From contig JAJFLT010000036.1 of the NCBI GenBank assembly GCA_021772555.1, forward strand, positions 1-24,491: a stretch of DNA of 24,491 nucleotides, written 5' to 3'. The notes beneath the pieces are model-generated. The model was not told the DNA's origin. It did not search any database and saw only the letters and a program-made list of their open reading frames with translations. This DNA is from Opitutales bacterium (GTDB taxonomy: Bacteria > Verrucomicrobiota > Verrucomicrobiia > Opitutales > UBA2987). A program made the translations under genes and the position numbers. This document shows, one piece after another, positions 1 to 7,935 of this stretch (the stretch's first letter is position 1; each line of letters begins with the position of its first letter).

Positions 1-2
1 CG

Positions 3-122
3 CTCCTGCTTGGAGTGGCCTACAACCTCTATCGCCTTTGGCGTCCCTTTATTCATCGCCCCAACTTCTATTTTCCTTTTCTCTATAGTTTTTCCTATGA
101 GCTTTTCAACAAAGCCAGATAG
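3..122 (+). CDS. C-terminal end of an unidentified, probably membrane, protein (partial)
   Basis: Only about 39 residues are visible, entering from outside the window and ending at a TAG at 120-122. The frame reads as a hydrophobic stretch followed by an aromatic- and arginine-rich tail containing the motif RPFIHRPNFYFPFLYSF. This composition resembles the cytoplasmic end of an integral membrane protein. It was chosen over the other frames because frame 2 is closed by an early TAG and frame 1 gives a less protein-like composition. The family cannot be recognised from so little. The stop lies 15 bases before the GTG proposed for the next gene, so the two could be co-transcribed. Confidence 0.4.
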   Translation, partial: LLLGVAYNLYRLWRPFIHRPNFYFPFLYSFSYELFNKAR

Positions 123-137
123 GTTCTAATTATACCG

Positions 138-1778
138 GTGATTATTTTAAGATTTCTGTTTCGCTCAGCCTTTGTGGTATTTTCACTAATATCATCCACT
201 TTGAGTAGCTATTGCGGCCCGGATGTTATTTTTGATAAGGCCGGGGAAAACGGCCTGTTGGCTAACGAAGGGTTTCGGCGCTCACATGATTACGTCCAGG
301 GCTGGCTGCGGCAGGCCGACCCCGAAACCGGTCTAATTCCGAAAAATCTCGACTGGAAAATTTATAGCAAGAGATTCAAAAAAGGAGGCCGGAATATTTG
401 GAACGCCAAGGACGCCGCAGCCGATAATTATCCCTTCATGGTTCTAACTTGCGCCTTGACGGATGGGGATCTTTTCAAGGGACGGATGCTCTCTATGCTG
501 AACACGGAAATTCAACTGACCTCCCGCATCGATCGCCTTCCCGACACCTACAACTTCGTCACAAAACGGTTTCACGATCGAAAACCTGATCTTGAATCCA
601 TCATTTTTGGCTCTTCCGAATACATCAAGGACGGGCTTCTTCCGCTAACCGAATGGCTGGGGCCGAGCCCTTGGAGCAACCGCATGATCGGCATCCTGGA
701 CGATCTGTGGAAACACGCTCCGGTGCAGACACCCTATGGCAATATCCTTTCCACAAAGCTCGAAGTGAATGGTGAGATGTTGCAGGTGTTATCTCGCGTC
801 TACTGGATGACAGGGGATAGTAAATACCTGGATTGGGCGCTGCGCCTGGGAGATTATTACCTGCTCGATCAACACCATCCGACCCGTGATTGGGATCATC
901 TCAAACTGCGCGATCACGGTTGTGAAATCGTGTCTGGTCTTTGCGAACTTTACGCCACGGTCAACTTTGCCCTTCCTGAAAAAAAACTGGTCTACGAAAA
1001 ACCCGTTCATCAAATGCTGGACCGTATTCTGGAGGTGGGCAGAAATGAGCACAGTCTTTTTTACGATGCCATAAATCCCATCGAGGGAACAGCATTGACG
1101 GAGCGGATTGCCGATACATGGGGCTATACTTACAATGGATATTACACCGTTTACATGATTGATAAAACTGAAGCCTATCGCACTGCGACGATTAAGGCAT
1201 TGTCCAACTTAAACGATCACTATCGTAGCTATGATTGGGAAAAGGGCAGCGCAGACGGTTATGCGGACTCGATTGAAAGTGCGATCAATCTCCTAAATCG
1301 GGAGCCGTTAGATCAAGTTGCTACATGGATTGATAGCGAGATCCAGGTGATGTGGGCCATGCAAAAGGAGGACGGTGTCATTGAGGGCTGGCACGGGGAC
1401 GGCAATTTTGCCCGCACCTCAATCATGTATAGTTTGTGGAAAACCGGCGGCATCACCATCGATCCCTGGCGCCAGGATGTGATTTTCGGAGCCGTGCAAA
1501 ACGGGAGCGATCTGTGGCTGAGCATCAAGGTTAAAAAGAAATGGAAAGGCAAAATCATTTTCGATGCCCCGCGACATAAAACGATCATGAACCTTCCCTT
1601 CGACTGGCCCCGCATAAATCAGTTCCCAGAGTGGTTCGCGGTGGAATCCGGTAAAACCTACCAAGTAAAAGATAGTGCAGCGCACGGGAAACAGCGCTAC
1701 ACCGGCCAACAACTCCATGACGGCATTGAGCTTACACTGGAACCAGGAAAAAGTAGGCAAATTCGCGTTCGCCGGTGA
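138..1778 (+). CDS. Exported six-hairpin glycosidase-like protein of unknown specificity
   Basis: This 546-residue protein begins with a hydrophobic segment (residues about 3-24) that looks like a signal peptide, so it probably acts in the periplasm or outside. The body is rich in Trp, Tyr, His and acidic residues, spaced in helical repeats such as WLRQADPETGLIP (57-69), the IWNAKDAAADNYPF stretch (about 87-100) and the W328-centred TWGYTYNGYYTVYMI stretch. That pattern is typical of (alpha/alpha)6-barrel sugar-active enzymes. From about residue 440 the sequence becomes beta-rich, suggesting a C-terminal sandwich domain. I cannot assign a family or name catalytic residues. The GTG start at 138 is the longest choice and keeps the signal peptide, but no strong ribosome binding site supports it. 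A non-catalytic or lyase role is equally possible. Confidence 0.75.
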   Translation: MIILRFLFRSAFVVFSLISSTLSSYCGPDVIFDKAGENGLLANEGFRRSHDYVQGWLRQADPETGLIPKNLDWKIYSKRFKKGGRNIWNAKDAAADNYPFMVLTCALTDGDLFKGRMLSMLNTEIQLTSRIDRLPDTYNFVTKRFHDRKPDLESIIFGSSEYIKDGLLPLTEWLGPSPWSNRMIGILDDLWKHAPVQTPYGNILSTKLEVNGEMLQVLSRVYWMTGDSKYLDWALRLGDYYLLDQHHPTRDWDHLKLRDHGCEIVSGLCELYATVNFALPEKKLVYEKPVHQMLDRILEVGRNEHSLFYDAINPIEGTALTERIADTWGYTYNGYYTVYMIDKTEAYRTATIKALSNLNDHYRSYDWEKGSADGYADSIESAINLLNREPLDQVATWIDSEIQVMWAMQKEDGVIEGWHGDGNFARTSIMYSLWKTGGITIDPWRQDVIFGAVQNGSDLWLSIKVKKKWKGKIIFDAPRHKTIMNLPFDWPRINQFPEWFAVESGKTYQVKDSAAHGKQRYTGQQLHDGIELTLEPGKSRQIRVRR

Positions 1779-1894
1779 TGCCTGCATAGACGGCTGCGAC
1801 CAACTAAAGATAATAGCGCCTCGCTTGCAAAAAGTGTGAATGCCTTTATGGTATCCTTTAGGAACGAAACAACAGGTTATACAAGAGAATCTTA

Positions 1895-2908
1895 ATGGGG
1901 ATAATTGTGAAAATCCAAAACTTCATCGTAATATTGTTTATTCTTGGAATTGGAATTTCCGCACTTTCAGCGGAATCGCCGATGAACGAGCCGATCCAGC
2001 CGATTGAGGCGGTTGTGGCTGAAAATCCCGGCATGGTGGAATTGGGTAAGAAGTTATTTTTCGATCCACGCCTGTCAAAATCGGGATTCATCTCCTGCAA
2101 TTCCTGTCATAACCTGAGCATGGGCGGTTCGGACAATTTGAAGACATCCATCGGTCACAACTGGCAGGAAGGTCCCATCAATTCGCCGACCGTGCTCAAT
2201 TCCAGCATGAACCTGGCCCAGTTCTGGGATGGCCGGGCCAAGGACCTAAAAGAGCAGGCCGGCGGCCCCATCGCCAATCCCGGTGAAATGGCTTTCACCC
2301 ATGAATTGGCGGTTGAGGTGGCACAGTCGATCCCCGGTTACGTGGCCGAGTTCAAGGAGGTATTTGGAACGGATAAAATTTCTATAGACGATATCACCAC
2401 GGCCATCGCCGCGTTCGAGGAAACCTTGGTGACACCAAACTCCCGCTTCGACAAATGGCTCATGGGAGATAAGAAGGCTCTGACCACCAAGCAACTGGCC
2501 GGCTACAAGCTTTTCAAAAACTCCGGCTGCGTGGCTTGCCACAACGGCTCGGCCATTGGCGGCAGTTCATTCCAGAAGATCGGCCTGATCGAACCCTACA
2601 AGACTTCCAACAAGGCGGAGGGCCGCGCGGCAGTAACCGGCAGGGACGCGGATCGATTCATGTTCAAGGTGCCCACCCTTCGCAATGTGGATCTTACGTA
2701 TCCTTATTTTCACGATGGAGAGGTTTCCACCCTGAAAGATGCCGTGGACATCATGGGGCGTCTGCAATTGGGTAAAAAATTTACCGACGAGGAGAATGTC
2801 CTGATCGTGGCCTTTCTCAAAACACTGACCGGCGACCAGCCATCCTTCAAGCTGCCGATTCTGCCACCATCCTCAGACAAAACACCACACCCAAAACCGT
2901 TTGGGTAA
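1895..2908 (+). CDS. Di-haem cytochrome c peroxidase (CcpA/MauG family)
   Basis: This 337-residue protein has a signal peptide (about 1-26, ending near SALSA) and two CxxCH haem c sites, C68-N-S-C71-H72 and C212-V-A-C215-H216, as expected for periplasmic bacterial di-haem peroxidases. Other family signatures are the FFDPRLSKSG stretch before the first haem, PTVLN and QFWDGRAKDLKEQAGGPI in the N-terminal domain, and the FKVPTLRN...PYFHDG block in the C-terminal domain. The family reduces hydrogen peroxide to water with electrons from c-type cytochromes; MauG-like relatives oxidise other proteins. Length fits the family. The ATG at 1895 follows an AGAGA purine stretch. It is probably a single-gene unit: 116 bases separate it from the gene upstream and a stem-loop follows its stop. 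Confidence 0.93.
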   Translation: MGIIVKIQNFIVILFILGIGISALSAESPMNEPIQPIEAVVAENPGMVELGKKLFFDPRLSKSGFISCNSCHNLSMGGSDNLKTSIGHNWQEGPINSPTVLNSSMNLAQFWDGRAKDLKEQAGGPIANPGEMAFTHELAVEVAQSIPGYVAEFKEVFGTDKISIDDITTAIAAFEETLVTPNSRFDKWLMGDKKALTTKQLAGYKLFKNSGCVACHNGSAIGGSSFQKIGLIEPYKTSNKAEGRAAVTGRDADRFMFKVPTLRNVDLTYPYFHDGEVSTLKDAVDIMGRLQLGKKFTDEENVLIVAFLKTLTGDQPSFKLPILPPSSDKTPHPKPFG

Positions 2909-2917
2909 TCGGTAAGA

Positions 2918-2954
2918 CTGAAAAAAGTTAGATTAGGTTCTAAGTTTTCTTCAG
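2918..2954 (+). terminator. Imperfect stem-loop after the cytochrome c peroxidase gene
   Basis: CTGAA (2918-2922), AAAA (2923-2926) and TTAG (2928-2931) pair with CTAA (2940-2943), TTTT (2945-2948) and TTCAG (2950-2954). There is one G-G mismatch, one bulged C and an eight-base loop, giving about 13 pairs. It begins ten bases after the stop codon, which suits a transcription terminator or an mRNA 3'-end stabiliser. No T-run follows on this strand, so a canonical intrinsic terminator is not shown. Confidence 0.4.
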
Positions 2955-3029
2955 AAAAATAAAACTCCTTGTAATTATCGGGGAAATTAATAACATAGAT
3001 TATCAATAGCAAAGTACCGGCACAGACCA

Positions 3030-3047
3030 ATTAATTCAGGAATTAAT
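3030..3047. promoter_or_regulatory. 18-bp perfect palindrome upstream of the PEP-CTERM gene
   Basis: ATTAATTC and its exact complement GAATTAAT flank a two-base centre (AG). The palindrome ends 17 bases before the ATG of the next gene. Its position and symmetry suggest a binding site for a dimeric regulator, or an mRNA hairpin over the leader. A weak sigma-70-like pair (TTGTAA 2969-2974, TAACAT 2991-2996, 16-base spacing) lies just upstream. The regulator is unknown. Confidence 0.4.
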
Positions 3048-3064
3048 GTTACAGATAGCATAAG

Positions 3065-3682
3065 ATGCGGCGCTTACTGAATACTCTTTATTTTACCTCG
3101 TATGGTGTCTTCATGCTACAGCCTGCCGCAGCCACGGTTTTTGTGGAAATTCCGGATACCGGCAACACAATGGCCACCGCTACTGTGCTTCCCGGTGGGA
3201 CAACGGAGGTATTGGGAACCCTCGATGTTCCTGGAGATTATGACCTTTTTCGTTTTACCTTGGGAACGGATTTTACCTTGCAATTAGATTTAAACGGGGA
3301 TTTTGACGAAAATCTCCTTCTCTTTAACAGTTTGGGGCAGGGGCTGGTAGGCGACGATGACGGTGGTTCAGGCTTGGAAAGCCAAATCGTGATACCGCTG
3401 CTGGCCGGGGATTACTTCATCGGAATTGGACCCAACAACACGGCAGCCTTTACCGACGGAGGCGTCGAATTCATTGATAATGATTTCGGCATACTTGCTA
3501 TGCCAACAACGGAGACCTTGGGGTTTGTAGCCGGAGAGGGTTCGCCACACAACTTAACTGATTCACCCTATACTTTAATGTTTAACGTGGCCGTTATTCC
3601 CGAACCAAACACGCTGGTATATTTGTTGCTCGGCCTCGGGTTGATTTTTGTGTGGCATCGGCGAACGTCAAAATATTCCTAG
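3065..3682 (+). CDS. PEP-CTERM sorted exported protein with PPC-like beta-sandwich domain
   Basis: This is a 205-residue exported protein. An N-terminal hydrophobic segment (about 4-24) acts as signal peptide. The C-terminus carries a PEP-CTERM sorting signal: the PEP motif at residues 179-181, a transmembrane stretch rich in Leu and Gly, then WHRRTSK. Proteins with this tail are processed by exosortase and placed at the surface or in the exopolysaccharide matrix. The central part (about 55-125), with DYDLFRFTL, a run of beta strands and an acidic GDDDGG loop, resembles bacterial pre-peptidase C-terminal (PPC/DVUA0089-type) domains. No exosortase gene lies in the window, so processing would depend on a distant EpsH/XrtA-type enzyme. 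The ATG at 3065 is the first in frame. The ligand is unknown. Confidence 0.88.
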   Translation: MRRLLNTLYFTSYGVFMLQPAAATVFVEIPDTGNTMATATVLPGGTTEVLGTLDVPGDYDLFRFTLGTDFTLQLDLNGDFDENLLLFNSLGQGLVGDDDGGSGLESQIVIPLLAGDYFIGIGPNNTAAFTDGGVEFIDNDFGILAMPTTETLGFVAGEGSPHNLTDSPYTLMFNVAVIPEPNTLVYLLLGLGLIFVWHRRTSKYS

Positions 3683-3687
3683 CCACA

Positions 3688-3701
3688 GGCAGGAAGCTGC
3701 C
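3688..3701. other. Small hairpin between convergent genes
   Basis: GGCAG and CTGCC flank a GAAG tetraloop in the 32-base gap between the PEP-CTERM gene and the converging aldo/keto reductase gene. The stem is only five pairs and has no T-run on either side, so a bidirectional terminator is possible but weakly supported. Confidence 0.3.
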
Positions 3702-3714
3702 AAGTCGTCTGATC

Positions 3715-4707
3715 TTAGTATAACCAGTCGCGGTAGGGTTCGAGACCTTTGGAGTTGGCTACCTCGGCTACTTTGTCAGCGATAGTTTTGCGGTCGCCTT
3801 CCGTGAGCTTGGTGAAGCGCTTGGCGATTTCTATGTTTTGGCGGAGGTTTTCGACACTGGGCATCCCGCTGACCAATGAGCAGATGGGCAGGGAGAGGAC
3901 GAACCAAAAATTTTCCTCCAGCGAGAGACGGTCCGGGACGATGGATTTACCGTTGTATTTCCTCAACACACGACCGGAACTCATCACTTTCATGGCCAGG
4001 GGCGAGTAGCCTTCTTCAATCAGCCGGGGCAGAACTTTTAAGGTGAAACTGTCGCGGGCAATGGTATCGATTGGGCTGATGGGCATGAGACAGGTTTTCA
4101 ACGGTCCGTCTTTGGCCAATTCGAGCGTCCTCAAATGGGCAGAGGTAACGGTGTGACCGGAAAATCCGCAATGGCGCACTTTACCTTCTTCCTGGGCTTT
4201 GAGCATAACCGGGAGCATTTCGGGGACACGGTTTTCGGCATCTTCCGGACTACTTACGGTGTGGATCATCCAGAGGTCGAGGTAGTCGGTTTTCATACGC
4301 CGCAGGGAGTCCTCAAGCTGCTGCCGGGGTGACGGACCTTCGCGGGAATCGGCCTTGGACATGATAAAGACCTGATCGCGGTATTTCGGCGTGAGAAATT
4401 TGCCGTAACGCTCCTCGCTGCGGCCGTTGTGATATTTCCAGGCATTGTCAAAAAAACGCACCCCCATTTCGAGCGCGGTTTCGATAATGCGTTCGCATTC
4501 AGCCTCGCCGGGTTGGCCGATGTGCCAACCGCCGACGCCCATAAGGGTCAGTTGTTCCCCCGTGTCGGCAAAGGGCCGCCGCGGGAGCAAGATCCCCAGT
4601 TTGTCCGACTCCGCGGTGCTGATTTTAGCGGCATGGGCCAGGTTGGGGATAATGAGAGGGGCGCCTGCCGCACCGACAAGACGGCGTAAAAATTTTCTGC
4701 GATCCAT
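3715..4707 (-). CDS. Tat-exported aldo/keto reductase
   Basis: This 330-residue oxidoreductase starts with a twin-arginine signal (MDRRKFLRRLVGAAGAP), implying folded export to the periplasm. The aldo/keto reductase barrel follows, with the expected tetrad visible as D87, Y92 (within DNAWKYHNGR), K118 (MSKAD) and H149 (DLWMIHT). The family reduces carbonyls or oxidises alcohols with NADPH. An exported member is unusual because NADPH is cytosolic, although Tat-tagged AKRs are common in Verrucomicrobiota and Planctomycetota. It lies 71 bases downstream of the MoaD-like gene on the same strand, so it may be the last gene of the molybdenum hydroxylase operon or a separate unit. The substrate is unknown. 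Confidence 0.9.
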   Translation of the reverse strand: MDRRKFLRRLVGAAGAPLIIPNLAHAAKISTAESDKLGILLPRRPFADTGEQLTLMGVGGWHIGQPGEAECERIIETALEMGVRFFDNAWKYHNGRSEERYGKFLTPKYRDQVFIMSKADSREGPSPRQQLEDSLRRMKTDYLDLWMIHTVSSPEDAENRVPEMLPVMLKAQEEGKVRHCGFSGHTVTSAHLRTLELAKDGPLKTCLMPISPIDTIARDSFTLKVLPRLIEEGYSPLAMKVMSSGRVLRKYNGKSIVPDRLSLEENFWFVLSLPICSLVSGMPSVENLRQNIEIAKRFTKLTEGDRKTIADKVAEVANSKGLEPYRDWLY

Positions 4708-4778
4708 AAATCAAATCATAAGCCATTTTTTACGAGACTCAAGAAACTTTGTGGCCGCTTCCCAAATTGATCCACGGG

Positions 4779-5042
4779 TCAACCTCCACTCATGGCAGGC
4801 AGGAATTGAACTTCACTTTCAAGGGACACCTTTTGCCGCATGCCGAGTGAAGATATTTCTCCATCCACGACAACGGCGATGGTTGGTTTGAGCTTATCGT
4901 CGCGGCAGAGCCGGTCCCGGAATCCGTTGTGCGCCCGATTGAGGTTGGCGATCACTTCGCGCACGGTGCGGCCCTCGACCGAGACCTGCTCACGACCGCC
5001 AGCCAGGCTCAACATTTGCGAGGGTATCCAGACCTTCGCCAT
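4779..5042 (-). CDS. MoaD/ThiS-family ubiquitin-like sulfur carrier
   Basis: This 87-residue protein has the beta-grasp composition of MoaD/ThiS proteins and ends in the diagnostic Gly-Gly (PAMSGG). In this family the C-terminal glycine is adenylated by a MoeB/ThiF-type enzyme and converted to a thiocarboxylate, which supplies sulfur for molybdopterin, thiamine or other products. It follows the Mo catalytic subunit gene after only nine bases, so it is almost certainly co-transcribed with the molybdenum hydroxylase. A role in making or sulfurating that enzyme's cofactor is likely but inferred. No MoaE or MoeB partner is in the window. The ATG at 5042 gives the normal family length. Confidence 0.87.
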   Translation of the reverse strand: MAKVWIPSQMLSLAGGREQVSVEGRTVREVIANLNRAHNGFRDRLCRDDKLKPTIAVVVDGEISSLGMRQKVSLESEVQFLPAMSGG

Positions 5043-5051
5043 TTTTTCACC

Positions 5052-7361
5052 TCAACCGTTGGCGGTGGCCGCCTCGGCCTCTTCTTTGGCCAGACAGGCC
5101 GCAAGAACACGATCGGGCCGCATGGGAAGCTCGTGCAGGCGGATTCCGACAGCATCGTAAATGGCGTTGGCTATGGCGGCGGGCGGCGGCGCGATGGATG
5201 CCTCTCCCACCCCACGCACACCGAAGGGATGATCCGGATGGGGAACTTCGACGATGACCGTTTCGATCATGGGCACATCAAGACAAGTGGGAATGCGGTA
5301 ATCGAGAAAACTGGCATTTTGCATGCGTCCCTCGTTATAAAAGTACTCTTCATTGAGGGCCCAGCCGATACCCTGCACGGAACCTCCCTGCATCTGCCCC
5401 TCGACATAACTGGGGTGAATGGCCGTTCCAGCGTCCTGAATCATGGTAAAACGGAGGATTTTAATCTTACCGGTTTCAGGGTCCACCTCCACATCGGCGA
5501 TACAGGTGGTAAAAGAGCCCCCCACTCCGCTATTGGGGTCGACCGCACCGGTTCCCACGACCGGTCCGCCCAAATCTACTAAATGACCCGCCAGTTCTTT
5601 AAAGGTGAGCCTCTTTTCAGGATCGGTTGAGTGCACAAAATCTCCCTCTTCAAAACGCACCTCGTCCTCCGTTGTTTCCCAATAAAGGGCCGCTTTGCCG
5701 ATCAGTATTTTTTTGACTTCCTGTGCGGCTTCGTAGGCAGCCCACCCGGTGGCAAACGTCACCCGGCTGCCTCCCGTCAATTCCGTATAGCCAACCGAGG
5801 CAGTGTCGCCAACCATGGGGTTGACCGCTTCCGCCGGTAGCCCGAGAACCTCGGCAAACTGCATGGCAATAGAAGCGCGGGAGCCACCGATATCGGTCGA
5901 ACCCTCCATTAAATTGACGGTGCCATCTTCATTGACATTAGCAGTAACGGTTGATTTTAAACCGGCGTTCATCCAGAAACCGGTGGCCACTCCGCGGCCT
6001 TGATGGGGGCCGCTCAAAGGTGCAAGGTAATGCTCGTGCACCTTGGTCTGTTCCAAGGTCTCGCGACAACCGACAACAGGGTAAACGGCTCCATCCACCC
6101 GCCGCGTGCCCTCCTCGGCTGCGTTGAGGAGGCGCAGCTCGATGGGGTCCATCCCCAGTTTCACCGCAATCTCGTCCATTAAAGTCTCGACTGCGAGATT
6201 GACCTGAGTGGAGCCGGGGGCCCGGTAAGCGGCGCTGCGCGGTCTGTTCAAAACAACGTCGTAGCCGTCAACGAGGCCATTAGGAATAGCGTAGCAGGAT
6301 AAAACACAAACCGCTCCGGCTCCCACCGGGGACCCGGGAAATGCTCCTGCAGCAAAGGCGATGGTGGCTTGAGCGGCGAGGAGTTTTCCGGAATTGTCGG
6401 CGCCCAGCTTGACCTTCACATAGGATGAAGGGGTGGGACCGGTAGAGCGGAAAACATCTGCCCGCGTCATAACGATTTTTACCGGGTGGCCGCATTTTTT
6501 CGAAAGGATCGCTGCCTGAGGAGCCAGATAAACAGGAATTTTGCCGCCGAACCCGCCGCCGATTTCCATCGGCACCACCCTCACTTTGGAAACCGGAAGG
6601 CCCAGAATGGCAGCGGTTTGCTTCTGCACTCCGAAGGCGCCTTGGGTGCTTGTCCAGACGGTTAATTGGCCATCTGTTTTCCATTCCGCGGTGGCATTGT
6701 GCGACTCGATATAACCCTGGTGGACGGAAGCGGTTTCAAACTCCTCCTCGACAATGATATCGGATTCGGCGAAGCCTTTTTCCAAGTCTCCCAGTTTGAA
6801 TTGAATATGGCTTGCGATGTTACTGTTTTTACCCGTGTCTTCGCCAAATTCCTTGGTCGTCAAATCTTCGTGCAGAAGGGGCGCGTCATCCCGCATGGCG
6901 GCGACTACGTCATCGACGTGGGGCAGGATTTCATAATCGACTTCAATCAATTGCAGGGCTTCTTCCGCAATGTGCAGGTTGGTGGCCGCGACTGCCGCCA
7001 CCGAGTGCCCCTGATAAAACACTTTTTCATCGGCCAGGATATTGCTTCGCAGATCTTTGAGCCGAAAAGAGCCCTCCACCAGGTTGAGAACTTCATCGGC
7101 TTCCGAAGGCGGTAAATCAGCTGCCGTAATCACGGCACGAACGCCTTTGAGGGCTTTCGCTTTGCTCGTGTCGATGCCGCGAATCCGGGCGTACGGGTGG
7201 GGGCTGCGCAAAATCTGCCCATAGAGCATCCCGCCAAGATGGGTGTCGATACCGTAAGCGGCGCGCCCTGTGACCTTGTCCACTCCGTCGTGGCGAATGG
7301 GCCGGGTCCCGATTACCTTATACTTTCCATTGCCATTTCCATTTTTTGAAGCGTTTGACAT
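5052..7361 (-). CDS. Molybdenum hydroxylase catalytic subunit (xanthine dehydrogenase family, Mo-pterin binding)
   Basis: This 769-residue large subunit belongs to the xanthine dehydrogenase/CO dehydrogenase/4-hydroxybenzoyl-CoA reductase family. The N-terminal a/b hammerhead domain spans about 25-150. The Mo-pterin domains contain GGGFGGK (268-274), AYRAPGSTQ (378-386) and, near the C-terminus, GVGEASI with the expected catalytic base E720. These enzymes hydroxylate C-H bonds of heterocycles, aldehydes or acyl-CoA compounds using water. The 378-386 loop lacks the VAYRCSFR active-site signature of aerobic CO dehydrogenase (CoxL form I), so CO is an unlikely substrate; the true one cannot be read. 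A strong Shine-Dalgarno AGGAGG (complement of 7370-7375) eight bases from the ATG fixes the start. It is the third gene of a three-subunit operon. Confidence 0.95.
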   Translation of the reverse strand: MSNASKNGNGNGKYKVIGTRPIRHDGVDKVTGRAAYGIDTHLGGMLYGQILRSPHPYARIRGIDTSKAKALKGVRAVITAADLPPSEADEVLNLVEGSFRLKDLRSNILADEKVFYQGHSVAAVAATNLHIAEEALQLIEVDYEILPHVDDVVAAMRDDAPLLHEDLTTKEFGEDTGKNSNIASHIQFKLGDLEKGFAESDIIVEEEFETASVHQGYIESHNATAEWKTDGQLTVWTSTQGAFGVQKQTAAILGLPVSKVRVVPMEIGGGFGGKIPVYLAPQAAILSKKCGHPVKIVMTRADVFRSTGPTPSSYVKVKLGADNSGKLLAAQATIAFAAGAFPGSPVGAGAVCVLSCYAIPNGLVDGYDVVLNRPRSAAYRAPGSTQVNLAVETLMDEIAVKLGMDPIELRLLNAAEEGTRRVDGAVYPVVGCRETLEQTKVHEHYLAPLSGPHQGRGVATGFWMNAGLKSTVTANVNEDGTVNLMEGSTDIGGSRASIAMQFAEVLGLPAEAVNPMVGDTASVGYTELTGGSRVTFATGWAAYEAAQEVKKILIGKAALYWETTEDEVRFEEGDFVHSTDPEKRLTFKELAGHLVDLGGPVVGTGAVDPNSGVGGSFTTCIADVEVDPETGKIKILRFTMIQDAGTAIHPSYVEGQMQGGSVQGIGWALNEEYFYNEGRMQNASFLDYRIPTCLDVPMIETVIVEVPHPDHPFGVRGVGEASIAPPPAAIANAIYDAVGIRLHELPMRPDRVLAACLAKEEAEAATANG

Positions 7362-7391
7362 AAGCCTGTCCTCCTGGTTGTTAGTGGGATT

Positions 7392-7895
7392 TCAATTGCT
7401 ACTTCCAGCGGGGGCAGTTGTTTCCCTGCCCACTTCCGCGGCTTTGAGGACGGCCCGCACGATCTTGTCGTAGCCAGTGCAGCGACACAGGTTCCCGGCC
7501 AGCCAGTGGCGCACCTCGTGCTCCGTGGGGTCGGGATTATGGTCGAGGAGGGCCTTCGCCGCCACGAGAAAACCGGGCGTGCAAATGCCGCACTGCAAAC
7601 TGGCGTTTTCCAGAAATTTCTGCTGTAGCGGGTGCAGACCTTCGGGTGAAGCCAGCCCTTCGATGGTAAAGACCCGGCAACCCTGGATCTCGACGGCAAA
7701 GACCAGACAGGCATTCACCAACACGTTGTCGATGATAACACTGCAAGCGCCGCAATTGCCATCGTTGCAACCCTCCTTGGTGCCAGTCAGTCCAAGATCG
7801 TCGCGGAGCACTTCGAGCAAACTCTGCCGTGGTTCACAGAGAAATTCCATTTCTTCTCCGTTGATGGTTGTTTTTACGTGTGCCTTGCTGTTCAT
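7392..7895 (-). CDS. Molybdenum hydroxylase [2Fe-2S] small subunit
   Basis: This 167-residue protein holds two [2Fe-2S] clusters. A plant-ferredoxin-type cluster is bound by C43, C48, C51 and C63 (GCNDGNCGAC...C). A second, in the helical domain, is bound by C102, C105, C137 and C139 (QCGICTPGF and CRCTGYDKI). The subunit carries electrons from the Mo centre to FAD in CoxS/XdhC-type small subunits. Length and motif order fit the family well. A purine-rich AAGGGAGA lies about ten bases upstream of the ATG. The gene lies 40 bases after the FAD subunit gene and 30 before the catalytic subunit gene, giving the standard medium-small-large arrangement. Confidence 0.95.
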   Translation of the reverse strand: MNSKAHVKTTINGEEMEFLCEPRQSLLEVLRDDLGLTGTKEGCNDGNCGACSVIIDNVLVNACLVFAVEIQGCRVFTIEGLASPEGLHPLQQKFLENASLQCGICTPGFLVAAKALLDHNPDPTEHEVRHWLAGNLCRCTGYDKIVRAVLKAAEVGRETTAPAGSSN

Positions 7896-7935
7896 TAAAA
7901 TTGATCTCCCTTATCTGGTTAAGACTGGATTCTGT

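Noticed and set aside
4929..5582. 217-codon open frame antisense to the Mo catalytic subunit and MoaD-like genes
   Set aside because: The opposite strand carries strongly conserved catalytic motifs across the same bases; the frame is a shadow.
5052..7361. Assignment of the Mo enzyme as aerobic CO dehydrogenase (coxL)
   Set aside because: The active-site loop reads AYRAPGSTQ rather than the form I VAYRCSFR signature, and no coxDEFG-type genes are nearby.
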